Shown here: positions 24,630 to 37,796 of the stretch, in pieces
Numbering within the stretch: position 1 is the stretch's first letter
How the letters are laid out: each line of letters opens with the position of its first letter
DNA from: Ifrita kowaldi
Taxonomy: Eukaryota > Chordata > Aves > Passeriformes > Cinclosomatidae
Assembly: GCA_013398055.1 (NCBI GenBank)
Contig: VZRS01009607.1
Span: forward strand, 339,520 to 403,519
DNA length: 64,000 nucleotides
Direction: 5' to 3'
Notes under the pieces: model-generated
What the model was told of the DNA's origin: nothing
Databases searched by the model: none
The model's input: the letters and a program-made list of their open reading frames with translations, nothing else
Position numbers and translations under genes: made by a program

Positions 24630-27600
24630 TCACACCATACCTGAGATGTTTTCTCTTAGCACCATGTGGTTAATCCAGCTGTCTCCACGTGAAATGTATC
24701 CAAGAGAAACTTGCACTGCTGTCCACACAGAGAACGCCCTATTTCAAAGCACACACATCCCATTTTTTATAAAACCCCTCGAGGCAGCTGGTTTGCCTCT
24801 ACCTGGCTGAGTTGGCCTGACACTGAGCTGAAGTTACACCTGTCTCCTGTAGTCCATAAAGAGAGAATGATGTGAACCTGATTCATGTTCTGTAAGCCAA
24901 TTCATATTCTGCTGGCAAAAGGATTCACTCACTCTCTGTCTGGTGGCTACTGGAGATGCATAAGAAAAGGCTCCTGCAGGCGTTCCAAGTGATAACAATC
25001 TCCAACCTCAGCCTCAAAATCACTTGAAAGTTTCAGAGGTAGTTGCTCAATTGCTACAGAAGTCATTATAATCACAGCCTTGCTGTTAGCCTTCCAGAAT
25101 TTTCAACCTAAGCAAACAAGAAATTCAAGGAAAAATAGCAAAACAAGTTCACAAATAATGCAGCTGAGAAGTATGTCCCAAATTATCTGATTTTTTTAAC
25201 TGTGCTAAGTCGTTTCCTCATTTCCCATTGTTCACATGCCCTAGCCAGCCATAAGAATGATATAAAAAGAAAGTATCTGCTAGCTATAAACTCCTTCCAC
25301 AGTTAAATTCTGAAAAGAAAATATGTCTACTAATTATCTCATCATTAAGCTACTAATTATATTGAAAAAAAACCTGCAACACATTGATTTTTCTTTTTTT
25401 CCTTTGCCCTTGGGGGAAAAGTTTGTATATAATTATCAGTTTCCCTAACTCTTTACTTGCCCTTTTGTTTTCATAATGAAAGAAACTCTTTCGTCTGTCT
25501 GCAAAATTGTATCGCAATGAGACAGGCTGGAGGAAATCTGAAACCCAGCGATGGTTCAGGGCTCTGGAGAAAACAGGCAATATCCATCCCTAACCTCCTC
25601 CTGACCTATCCCTGGCCTCAGACAAACAAGTTAAACATTCAATTAGTAGAAAAGAAATGAATGTGTGTTTATTAATTTGGAGGAGGAAGTGCAATGTTGC
25701 GCATATTAATTGACCTAATGTGCCACGAAGCATCTGAACTCCTCCTGGATGAATCCCATCCTGTCCCACTCAGTCCTGAGAGGCAGCTTGATGGCAAAAT
25801 GTCTCGCACACAGGTCTGTGCACATTTGCATTGCGTGGAGGAAATGTGGAATTAACGATTTCTCTGTTTCAGTATGTCCTGAACCCTGTTTATTATCACA
25901 GATTGAACTCCCCAACTCTGATATCCATTCACTGTAACTTGTTTTCCATGCTCTCTTCCCATTCCCCCTCACTCCCTGCTCTTTGCTGTGATCTTTAACT
26001 TCCATCTCCCTTCTGACCTGCACCTGTACTTACAACCTCTCTGTTCCAGCCTCGGTACAACAAACCTCTTGGGCCCCCCTGCCCATGGGGCTGCCCGTGG
26101 CTGCCGTGCTGCCCTCCGTGCTCCAGCAGGGCACGGCTGCTCGGGATGAACACCTTCAGAGCTGCTCCTGTCCCAGCCCTCCATGCTTTGGGATGGGCTG
26201 GTGTCCCTGAGGGGTGGCACAGATGGTTAGGAGCAGTGGAACTCGATGGCTGGGACACCTGGGATCACAGCAATGTGGTTTGAGGCACAGCTGGCACCGC
26301 ACCAGCCCTGGAACTCTTGTCTACTCCTGATTCCTTGGTCTGATGCTGCTCAGCATCCTCACCTGGAGCGTGGGGCAGAGCACACCCAGCACCAGTTTGT
26401 GATGGAGCCAGCCTGGGGCAGTGGGAGACAGGGCTGCTGGGCAGAGCGACCTCAGCAAAGGGGCTGACAAGGACCTGGGGAAGTTCAAAGTTCGCCCCCT
26501 CCTCCTCTCAACTGCAAGACTGGAAATATGAACTCAGTGCATTCTGTAAAAAAAAGAACCCAAACAAAACCCTCCTCACAAATTTTCACTCCCAAGAACA
26601 GAACAAACTAAAACTTTGGTGACTGCCATGTAAGTCCCTTGGCATTCTAGCAGCAGTGTTTCAGGACCGCTCAATAAAATATGGGTAGTCTTGATTTGTT
26701 ATTCGACTGTCTGACCTTGAGAATATGTGATCACCACCCATCCCCACAGTCTGCACAGAAATCCTCTTCCAATCTGTTGTGCACTGTTGAAGTTAAGAAG
26801 CTGAAGCTTGGACTGGTTAATCAGATGGATGAAAGAACGGGGCACAGAAATCTAAACTCGATAGAATTCATTTCTGGAGACAAAGAGGTCAAGTGTGCAT
26901 TATACTCGAGAGCTTACACAGCTTTTCTGGGTGTTTATTCAGTACTGAGGCTTCAGGCAGCAACATCCCATTTCAGTGATATCCTAGGAAATGCAGGTGC
27001 TCCTGGAATTACACCACGATTTACATGGACAAAAGAGAGTTTTAACACAAATAGCTCTGCCACACTGTTGGAATTCCAAGTATCTGTCAGCATGAAAGAG
27101 AAGCTGAATGAACAATACACATTTCTTCCTTCGGCCTCCAATCAGAACTAAGAAATTAATCCTGTCCAGTTGGTAACTGGCATTTGAACCATCCCACTTG
27201 TTTTCACACAGACAAGATGTACTACAAATAGGCTGGGCTTGGAGCCCCATTTCACAACACCTTCTCAGTATTAGATTCAAAAAGAACTCAGGAGCTCTGC
27301 CTAAAAAAAAGTGAGAATTCTGTTTGGTTTTGGAGGAAACTCACTGCTCCATTCCCTCAGGAGAGCGAGGAAGAACACAAATCTGACTCCAAGAAGTTAA
27401 ATACACTCATGTATTGACATGAACAGCTTTCACAGCAATTAGGGAATCTTCTTGCCATGACAGACAAATAATAAAATTCTGTTTGTTCTTTCCTGTTATC
27501 TGTAGGCGTTCTCTGTATGTGTGATCAGGCCAGGTTTCCCTGCATCTCACTGCTGTGAATACTGGGCTCTTCTGACAGAGATGCTTCTGCTCCTCTGAGC

Positions 27601-30600
27601 CAGAAGTTGTTGTGACACCCAAGCTTTTTTTCAGATGTTTCAGCTGCAGAACAGCATCATCCCAGACTCCCAGCTGCATGCTTCCCTGCAATGCTCTGAT
27701 ATGCAGCCATTGATTCCACTGCTTTGTCTCTAATTCACGTTTCCCTTGGGAGGAAGGCCTGAGGACTTTTCTTTGTGAGAACAGATTGTATTAGCTAAAT
27801 TTGTGTTTTTCCCCAGAAGACAAAAAAAGCACTGTGGGTGGTTTTGTGTAACTGGTTCATGTTAAGATCATTTTTCTTATGAAGTTCTACTGCTGTAGCG
27901 AAGTTGAGTGGTCTTGTCTCAAGTTTAGAGGCACTGATGGTTTACCCAGAACTGTGATAGCACACACGGGTTGGTGGGGAGCTTCACAGAGCGTTTGGGA
28001 CAAAGAGCAGGAACATGGAGCTTCAGGAGATCCAAACCTGGAACATCTCAACTTGACATCTCATTTGTTTGTATAAACCACTGTGGAGGATGGCTGAGCA
28101 CTCAAGGTAATGCAACGCTTCGATTATCACATCCTGAAATCCTGAGTAAGAGTAATCAAATTGTCTAAATAATGTGAAGCAGTCTTATTTGCTGCTCTCC
28201 TACAGCAATTACGGTGCCTGGTTGGTAATTTTCTCAATGTAGTAACCTCACAAGCAACAGAAATAGTTTGTGTTTTTTCATAATAAAAGCAGACATGGAA
28301 AGATAACAATAGGTATTTTAAAACAAAACTGATTTCCAGGAATATTTATATGCTGTCTGTATCAACACCTCTTATTTTTCAGAATATCACGGAGCCAAGC
28401 ACTAAAACACAAGGATGTGATTACTGTCCAAGCATTTTATTGCTACCTGTTCTCTTGAACAAAGTTACAGTTTGGGAAAATAAGATGGGAGGAGACAGGA
28501 AAGATGGAACTACTTTTGCCTCGTGGCAAAATTGACTTTAGTGGAAATGCATTTTTGTGTATGTGATACCAAAAAATAAGGAATAAATAGAAAGTTGAGG
28601 TTTTCACAGCTTGGCTATAGATGAAACACATCTTGTACAGCCACTAAACTACACTGGAGTAAGTGCCAGTGGGAAAATTAATAACAGGAACAAGTGATAG
28701 CATGAGCACTGGAACCAGTGAACCCTGGGTTTTATGGATTTAAATTGTGTGCTTGGATTCTCTGGTGTTTAATAAAGCAGAAGCTTGGCTTGCTGGTCTG
28801 GAGCCCTGCCTGCTTCAGCCTTTCTCTCCATGGTGCCATCAAACAGCCTCAGCTGCTCCCAGTCTGCATCCAGGACACCTTTGGAACCTGGTATTTCTTA
28901 GACTCTTATTCTTTTCCTGAATTTAGCTCGAGTTAGCCAAGTGGATACACAACCTTCCCTACCCCTGCCCCACACTCAGGGGGAGACACTGATCCTTAAG
29001 AAGCAAGGCTGAAAATTGCCTGCAAGGCTGATCCCACAGCCAGGAGCAGCTTCCATAGCCATGAGCCCCCGGAGTGCAGCAGCCCCTCAAAAGCTGCTGT
29101 AGCATTTTCCTGGCTGCCCTGCTGACAAAGCACTGACAGCGACCAGCTTGCTGGGGTCCTGAGCCCACTGCTTATCTCACAGGCCTCATTCTTTCTTCAG
29201 TTTTCACTTTGTCTCTCTGTCTGTCCGTCCACTGCCTCACCCTGGCTGGATTTGGACTGCAAACCCTTTGACAGAGAGATCACCCTTTTGCTTCATTTGT
29301 TCCTTCAGCAAGAACAAAATCCTCCATGTCTATGACTGAGATACTGAACACTGCATTTGTTCAATTAACAGATAATAATTATACTAATAAAATGACAGCT
29401 GAGCAGGATACTTGTTAGACTTGTACAGCGCTCACCCCGACCTGCTGTCATCGATAAGGGACTGTCAGTTGTTCCAACACAATAAATGAGGTATTATTCA
29501 TATGACAAACAAATCTGCCAGACCTCTTTACCAGCCTGCCCAAATTCTCAGTGTTTATCCAAAGCAAACCACTGCTTAAAGTTGGCAGACTCATTATTTT
29601 TCATGTTAATGTGTGTACCAGCTCGAGGGTTACCAGCAAACCACTGCAGGCCTCCCTCTGCAGATGGGTTGGGGATTGCACTGTGATTTATGGCTCATCA
29701 CCAGCACATTATTCAAAAGGCCTCCATAACTCATTTATATCGGTCAGCAAGTGCATTTGACTTGACAGAATCATTATCCACATTATCACCAGAACTCACA
29801 CATGGACCTCTGCCTTTGGAACGGATATTGGATTTGAAATCCCTGGACACCACTCAGTCCATTCCCACGCGCTGCAGTCACAGCATCCAGTGCCCACCAC
29901 ATTCCCTTTTACACATCCAACCCTGAAACACTGATTTTTGATGGCTGTTCCACACCATCTGATACTTGAAATGTTACATTTGTTTGAAATGTCCAATGGC
30001 ACAAGAAATGGCCTTGACATTATGGAGCTCAGCCATACTATTATTTGAAGTAAATTTAAAATTCTATTCCACCTTTGAGGCAAATTTTATTTTTGCCTTA
30101 TTTTATGCATACCACTGCATAAAAAACAAACAAAGTTAACGCTGCTTCTGTAACTTATTTTTCACCACCTGAACAAAGTGCTTGTGTGTTTCCATACATC
30201 CAGTTCAACACTGCTCTCTCTGGTGGATCAGACTCACTAATCCCCCATTCCCATGAGTACGAGTTACTGGAATGCTCATTCTTTAGCAGGCAAGTTCTGG
30301 CCATGGTTATTCATAGAAATGCCTTTGTATTACAACACAAGAATATGGTGCTGGAATATCAGACCTAGGTCTGCTGCTGAGTCAAACCCTCCAAAATCAG
30401 AATAAAAACATCATTTCTGAAAACCCAAGTTTCCTACAAGCCAGAAGAACTCAAGTTTTACTCTAGCCTGTGAGACTTCAGCCTCCACTCTCATAAACAC
30501 TTCAAACAGTTAAATACTGAAATGGAGAGGGAGCAAAAGAGGATGAAGGTTATCCCTCTTCTGCTGTTCAACAGGTTCCCTTACTGCTTTAGACCACAGG

Positions 30601-33600
30601 AAAGGACCAGGCATTATAAATAAGGGTTCATAAGGATCTAAATTTCATGCTAACACATTTTTTCAGACAGCCTAGTAAAGGTAATGTTATCTTTGAGCAG
30701 CAAGAAATAACTAGACAGACTTAATTCCCCTTGAGGCATTACTCACATTCTGTTATCAAATTATTCAGTGCTTAAAGAGAAATACAAACAGTCAGTAAAG
30801 ATTTGAGAGATCACGTGAGAAATTACTTTCAGCTGAACTAATTCTGGTCCTAACTAATTTGCACAGCCTGAATGGTCACTTTTCTGCTGCTTTAGACCTT
30901 CCTCCTGCTGCCTCTTTCAGTGATACAAAAAAGAAAAGAGAGGTGAAAAAGAGGCAAGTTCATTATTCATAGCTCTGAATGTCACAAGATCGTTTCCAAA
31001 ATGCAGATTATCACATCATCCCTTCAGCTTCTGGAAACTCATTTATTTCTGACCTGTTTTGCATTTCTGACCTGCTTTGCTATTTATGTGAAAAGATGAA
31101 TACTGTTGCTTTAGCTGCCACCACTCCTGCGTATCTGTGCCTAATATATATTCCAGTTTCAATTTATTATCATGAACCCTCAGATTATAAAGATTTGGTT
31201 TCACATGACAAGTTTTGCGCCTGTATTTTTTTATTTATTGTGCAAGTTAAACTATACAGGGACTTAACTAACTGTACACATATTTTCCCGGAATAACCAT
31301 GGCAACTGAACATACCCCACACTGCACAAACCCATCTCTTGAGCACCATCTCCCACTAGATCTTCTTTAGCTAATTCACACGTCACCAGGACACTTCCAG
31401 GGTGCAAATAAACCATGTATCATGCTAGGACATACTCTGATGTTGTACCTCTGACTGCCAGGAGAGTCCACCTAAAGCCATTAAATTCAAAGATATCTCC
31501 AGCACAGGGCACTCGAGCAGCACCTCAATTAACCATGCAAAGTAAGACCTCTGTTCATTTTTGGAAAATTGTAATAATGGGAACTAATTGTTCTTTTTCT
31601 GCTAATGTCTGTGTAAACAATCCTGACTATGACTGACTAGGGTAACTCTTTCTGCTTTTAATTTTTTGTGACATTCAAGAGAAGCTCAAGAGAAAAACCC
31701 TTCCTGATAACAACAAACATTGCAATGCTGCCTTCATGTGAACCTGTTTTTTACAAGACCGAAAAGGCTTTTCTCTTGCTCAAGGTTATGCCCTTACATC
31801 TGGCAAAGCCAAAAGAGAATTGCTGAGCAGGTTGAGCCATTAGGATGAAAATCCCATCTTTTGAACAATGCTGATACCTTGTCTTTATCACTCTATTGAT
31901 TGAGCGGCGCTGTGTGCTTTACCCGTGTTGGGTTTAGCTGCATGACAGACAAAAGAGGAGAGGGAGAAATCCATGCCAGTCAAACAGCATTTCTTATGAG
32001 AAATATCCATTTGAAATTAAAAACCAGAATGCAGTATTTTGGTTGTCTAGAAGGAGGTAGAAATCCAGAAAAGCTGGGTTTAGGAACTAGCAGGAAATGA
32101 AATGCCAGAATTGCCAGGTCAGAAGCCTTTCCCAGTGCCCAGCTCAGTGTTCACACCACGTCACTGGGGACAAGGAGTTCCCAGTCAGGGTGAGCTGCTG
32201 CGGGGCCAGGACGGGTGACAACAACGGGGGAGTGGAACTTCTCTTTTTGCATTTGTGTCTCAGCTCAAAGCCTCCCCGTTACTGTAACACCGTGTCAGTG
32301 TCGGCCAGGGAGCCAGCTTGGCTGCCTCGGTAATTAGCTGGAAGGACAAAGGCTAGAGGCCAATTAGCCCAGGAGGCAAAGGCTAATTGCACACTTGTCT
32401 TTGAGAGCCCGGCTGGGAGAAGCTGCAGCCAGTGGCCGGTCAGAAGAGCTCTGCCAAAGCTGGACAGGGGATGTAGCACCAGGACGAGGAAGAAAGGAGT
32501 GGGAGTTATTGCTGTGTTTCTTTTTCCTACTTGTGGAGTTCAGTTACGCTGGGAGTTGGAAAAAGCATGACTCATCTTGAAGGATTATTTTAAAATGAGA
32601 CGGATTCACAACTCAAACCAATCTAATGACGATGCCTCTCTCTGCCTGAGGAGGCTGACTGCTGAATGCCTGAGGAGAGCTTCCACCTTCACAAAAGTGT
32701 TCTAATCATCATTTTTGCTACTTTAAGGGATTGCAATCTTTCCATTTTTTCTTAGGCAATCAAACATTTACTGGAGGAGAAACTATAACTTGAGTATTCC
32801 ACTCTTATTAGGTGCCTGCAAGATTTATTCTCTGGTGGTGTGTGCAAAGTAGACCAGGTTGGACTTGAAGAACAATTAGCAAAAGCCTCGTGGGGGTGGA
32901 AAAAGTCCCAGAACTCTTGATTGTTCATTTAGAGTGAAATTGATACAGTGAAGCCATTTCAACAGAAAGGTTTCAGAGCACTGAAACCAATATCCTGTGA
33001 GTCTGGTGGGTTAAGCAATAAATGCCGGAGTGCCCTAAATGCTGACTTGTTGCATTTTTTCCCTGGATCTTGACCTCAACCTCTTTTCCCAGCTGAATTT
33101 ATTGGGCAGGCTCAAGCAGTCTCAAGCTGAACAATACTTCATTTCTCCAGGAATTTGCTATCCAATGCAGTAAAAAATACTTTGCCCCACTGTATTCTAT
33201 AGACTTCTCTTCTGGAGTTTGTAAATGTTTTACTTGCCTGGCAGGTCCCAGACGTCAGCAGAAGGATGGAGTTGTTTCCACAACATCAGGCTCTTCGGCC
33301 GAGGATAACACTGTTGGGATTCTCAGGGAAAGGGGCATTTTCGTATCTCTGCTGCATTTTATGGTTGATTTGTTCTATGGGGCTTTTTGGGTAAGGCTTC
33401 ACCTGCATGCTTTTGCATCAAAATTGGGTCTCTGTTGGCATCATCAACACCATTATTTTTGCTGTTAAAGAAGTAGAGCATATTTTAATTGGGAATCCTG
33501 GTCCTGTGCTATGTAAAGAACAGATTATACATTGGAGTTTAGAACCAAGGAGCTTCCCTGTCTTCAATTTTGCCTGCTGAGACTTTTGATCAGTTCAGCA

Positions 33601-33603
33601 CTA
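24630..33603. other. Unique non-coding sequence, no gene recognised
   Basis: About 9 kb without recognisable transposons or genes. The longest frame is 156 codons (26681-27151, +), with no recognised domain, no in-frame neighbour and no clear splice context. GC-richer sequence at 26060-26480 is open in overlapping frames. An 18-bp unit occurs twice in tandem at 31045-31080. The word GGTTGGACTTGAAG near 32859 echoes CR1 but is too short to call. Confidence 0.5.
31045..31080. repeat. Two-copy 18-bp tandem repeat
   Basis: ATTTCTGACCTGTTTTGC is followed directly by the same unit with one T-to-C change. It is a simple local duplication. Confidence 0.85.
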
Positions 33604-33641
33604 AGCACAGAATGGCCGAGGTTGGAAGGGACTTCTGGAGT
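33604..33641 (-). mobile_element. CR1 LINE remnant, extreme 3' end
   Basis: The + strand reads CACAGAATGGCCGAGGTTGG then AAGGGACTTCTGGAG, the complement of the conserved CR1 3' end. Only about 38 bases are present, so this is either a very short insertion or a decayed copy. No coding remains. Confidence 0.7.
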
Positions 33642-36600
33642 TAACAGCAAGGAAGAAATGTTCTGTAAGACCTGCCAGGTTTCCCCTTGCCTTGTTTTCC
33701 TGTATGATTAGCAAAGTTCAGTGCCTCCAGACTGGCATGAAGGTGTTTAATGTCAGAGCGTAATAATATAGCATACATTAAAAGTATAAATACAACATTT
33801 TTGCAGCTTAGAGAAAATATTTGCCCAAGACAAGTTAAAACTGTGTAGCCATATCATCTCCTGTTTTGCTGGATATAAAATGACCCTGTAAAGCCTTCTG
33901 ACATTCTCCTTGCAGCTGAGGATTGAGGCTATGACCTTTGCAAAGCCTTCCAAAGAGCTTCACAGGCAGCCAACTCTTAGAGAGAAAGTTTCATTAGACG
34001 CCAAAGACTTTTTGATAGGCGTGGTGGCACACGAGTTGCCCTCTCTCATGAAAGATGGGCAAAATCAGTTCTTGTTTGAAACAAAACCAGATGTTGGGGC
34101 TGAATGACTTCAGGAGAACTTGTTTTATAATTTGAATCCAACCTCCAACACAGGAAGTTTTAATTAACTGCGAGGAGGGGGAAATTACCGTGAGGGACTC
34201 AGAGTGGCTGTGGATTGTCCATCGCTGGAGTTACTGAAACATGACTGGAGAAGCCTCAAGCAATCTTTTCTGGCTGGACCCACTTTCACTAAGTCTGGGT
34301 GACCTCTAGAGTCCCCTACCAAACAACTGCCACCAGCTGCAGTTGTCACCCTTCTTCCTCTGCATTTGCAGTGCCAGGGAGGGAAAATCTACCTGTAGCT
34401 GTTGAGTTGCCGAGGACGGCTGAACTGCAGTAAAGGAATCTGTCAAACATAGGACAGGACAGGATGGGACAGCTGTGAAATCTGCAGCTTGGCACTACAG
34501 ATGGCATCTGTCAAGAAGGGAGGCGTTCCCACCCAGCTGGAAATAGCTGTAGTACAGATGTTGCAGAAAGGTCACCAGCCTTCAGAGCAGCTTTGGCTTC
34601 GCGCTGTCACAGCCAAGGTACAATCCTGTTTTGCCAGTACTTACATACTTTTTCTTTATTGCTCTTTGCATAAAACCAGGAATCAGTTGTTACCACACTG
34701 GAAGCAAAAGGCAGCACAGGAAGGAAATGGAGTCCAAATCTCTGCGTGATGGGTTTGTGGCAGAGGGATTTGTATCTGCTGCTGAGGTGCATCCTAAAGG
34801 CACAAACGCATCTGTCCCAAACACACAGCACCACATCTCTGGTGGGGCTGCATCTTGTGGTTACTGAAGAAGGAAACGAAGTTGCCACATGGTGCCAGTT
34901 AAACAAATAAAAGTCATTCTGCATATTGGGGCTTAAACCTCCTCCCTGTGTTTGTCATCAGGATTGGATAAAGCATTGTCTGAAAGCAGAGCCCTGCAAT
35001 GAGCAGAAAGGGAATCAGACCATTCTAAACAAACACTGCTGAAGGTCTCAAGCACTGAGTCTGCAAAGTAACTTGAATGCTTGAGAAGGCATTCCTGTGG
35101 GCTGCTTGCTTAAATAGCAAAAGAAACCAATTCTCAAGAAGAAATGAAACAATCTCTTTGGTAAAAGACAGCATTCAGTAAATAAACTTATGCAATAGCA
35201 CAGCAAATAATCAGGAAGATCACAATGTAAATATCAGATGTCTTTCTGTTTATTTTTTCTTGCTTTCTGAGATCTCTTTTCCTCTCCTGAAGCCTTTTTT
35301 TCCTTTCTTTAGTATGCACCAGACAAAGCCTTAGATCCCTAGGCTTTGGCAGAGAAGCTAGTGTCTCACTTTTCTGTTAAGAGTATCATTTTGGGTTCTG
35401 CCAGCCCTGCAGTCCTCAACATGCCAGCCCAGAGCCATTCATTTCTGCAGAGTCATTTTGGGTTTTTGAAGGTCCTTTGTGGTGGTCCTGAGCAGCCCCC
35501 CAGGCAGTGTTTCCACGCTGATGGCAAGGCCCCTGTGGAATTCCTTGCTCCCTGCTCCCTGGTCAATCCATTCCATTCATCCCATGCCACGGCACTGAGA
35601 TCCAACCTGCCTGCCTTGTAGAAACCTGGCCAGCAGCAACCTCAGTGACCCTGCTGCTCCTCACACCCTGGAGAGGCTTCTCCTGCTGCCCTCACTGATG
35701 GGCTGCCAGCTATGGTTCCTCCTCATCATGCAGGATATCGAACTAAAGGCTTTTCCCTCATCGTTTTTAAGAGAAACGTGCTTTTATCAATACAACACTG
35801 TCATTAGCACTGCTATCCATCTGTATCCAAGTGTCATTTCCCCAGGTAGGAACCATTTTGCAGCTGGGATTGCAGGAATGTGGTTCATTAGAGCTGCTTC
35901 TTCCACACCCAGAGGCCTCTGTGCTGGTGGTGGAGAGAGATTACAACAGTGCTGCTCCCACTGACAGTCACAGCACAGAGCAGGGTAACACACATCCACT
36001 GCTTTTATTGGCACTGCTAATTGTGAAAGGTAGATGATTTAGGGGCGGTTCTGCTCCTTCTGTTAGTTCAACCCCAATAAATCCAGTGAGAGTGGCAGAG
36101 CAAGCACCAATTCACACACATTGGAATGATTTCACAACCACTGTCTTCTGGAAAGAGAATCACAGCAGGGGAAAAACAGTCATGGCCATTTTTGTTCAGT
36201 GAAATGCTTGTGGAAAATTCAGCTGCAAATGATATTTTCCCTCATTGTGACTGCCCACAGTGGTGTTCAGGACAGCCCTGCCCCTCACCAGGGCAGGCAG
36301 GGCACTGAGCCCTCAGCTCTGCTCACAACGAGCTCTAAAGGCTGACCAGAAACACACCTGTCAGGTGGACATCTGCAAGGTCTATTTCTGCAAAGAAAAT
36401 AATTGAAAAAGAAACCTAACATGAAAATTCTTTCTGTGAGGAAAGAATTTAAACACAGGGAGGGCTTCTGTGTTTATTACCAGGCCTTGTTTTACCTTCC
36501 TGTTTAAATAAATCTCCTTCCCGTGCCTCAAAAATATTGTTTCAAGAAAGATTATAAAATGGGGCTGCTCTCATGGAGCAAATTCCCAGGCCTAGTGGGG

Positions 36601-37269
36601 TGAACTCTGGGGAGGAGACAGAAGGGATTCCACCAGAGGACAAACCTGCTGCTCAGGAGCACTGTGAGATCTCAGTGCAAAAGTGCACGACTGCCCTCAA
36701 GCACAGCCAGTGCCTCCTGTGACCCAGAGCGGCTTAAAAAAGGGTGGATTTTACTTCTGAGAAAGTTGTTTGATGCACTCAACCCCAGCTCCCCAGTTCA
36801 GGATCCGTGGGGACTAACAGGGCTGACCCAGGCTGTGTCAGGGAGGTGACCAAGGCTGGGGTTTTTCATGGCATTTCATTCCCTGCTGGAAAACCAACTG
36901 TGAGATGACAGAAATAATTCATGGCTTCTTTTCTCACTTAAGCACAGAACCTATCAGCATTCCAGCTTTTTCCACATTGCTTTGCCATCTGTTAAGAACA
37001 GGGAGGTTCCCAGGAGTTTTGCAGCAGTGGATGGAATGCTCTCACACCAGAGCAAAGGCAGGGCCAGGAAGTTGGAAACATTCCCTGAGGTCCTTAGGAC
37101 AGGTCTGATCCCGGCAGGCCCAGCCTCGGGAGCTGCTCAACTCTCCTGCTTTGCCCATATGAGCACTGGAACCAGATTTAACTGGAGAGGGAGAAAATGA
37201 AGAGGAACTTTTCAAAAGGTTTGGAACTGTCCAGGGTTCATTCTTTTGTTTTGTTTTGGTTTGGTTTTT
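33642..37269. other. Unique non-coding sequence
   Basis: No gene or long repeat is recognised. There is a short (AGGAC)n microsatellite at about 34451-34472. GC-richer sequence at 35390-35720 has no identifiable element. Reading frames are under about 105 codons and conflict between strands. Confidence 0.5.
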
Positions 37270-37296
37270 GGGGGGTTTTTTGGGAGGGTTGTTGGG
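37270..37296 (+). other. Canonical G-quadruplex-forming motif in a GT-rich tract
   Basis: Four G tracts (six, three, three and three G) are separated by loops of 6, 1 and 5 bases, fitting the classical intramolecular G-quadruplex pattern. The motif sits in a T/G-only low-complexity tract at about 37243-37311. Confidence 0.7.
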
Positions 37297-37500
37297 TTTT
37301 TTTGTGCCTCAGAGTTCAGTAGCACAAGGAGGAATTTCTGTAAACCACAGAGATGTGGCAGATTCAGGTACAAAAAAAAAATCTTTTTTTGTTTTGACCT
37401 TATGAAAGTGGTATAAAAATGGACAGTGGTGCTTAACTCTCTGAGCTACCCTCTGGCACTGAAACCTGGGCCATGGATCCCGAAATGCCAGACTCTCAGA

Positions 37501-37796
37501 GTGCCCCAGGAAGCAGAAATGCCCTCATGTGGAGATTGACACGGAGGGACAGAAGTGCCCTGCACCTGAGTTTGCAGCGCTCCCAAGCAGCTCCTTTGCC
37601 AATGCACACACACAGCTCTGTAGTGCACTTTAAACACACCCTCCAGACAAACTCCATGTCTGTGATTTACCTTTCCCTCTGTAACTGAGTCACAGCCATC
37701 CTTACACAGCACATCCACTCACTCACTTAAACAAATGAAGGAATGAAAACCTGTGAATTAATCAAGCTATTTCCCTGAAGACTCTGAAAGAAGAAA
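37501..37796 (+). repeat. 300-bp direct duplication, copy A
   Basis: The segment starting GTGCCCCAGGAAGCAGAAAT and ending near CTGAAAGAAGAAA matches 40511-40815 in the same orientation at about 94% identity by eye, with a few indels. The most obvious indels are in a CACT/CACA-rich stretch near 37715. It has no features of CR1, LTR or SINE. The last 50 or so codons of a + frame are shared by both copies, ending at the same stop codon, but identity is equally high outside the frame. It is either a local segmental duplication or two insertions of an unidentified repeat. Confidence 0.92.

Noticed and set aside
26681..27151. 156-codon open frame on +
   Set aside because: The translation has no recognised domain, codon texture is unremarkable, and there are no clear splice or promoter signals. 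It is within reach of chance in 64 kb.
32855..32872. CR1-like words GGTTGGACTTGAAG
   Set aside because: Too short and lacks the neighbouring CR1 phrases seen in the accepted copies.
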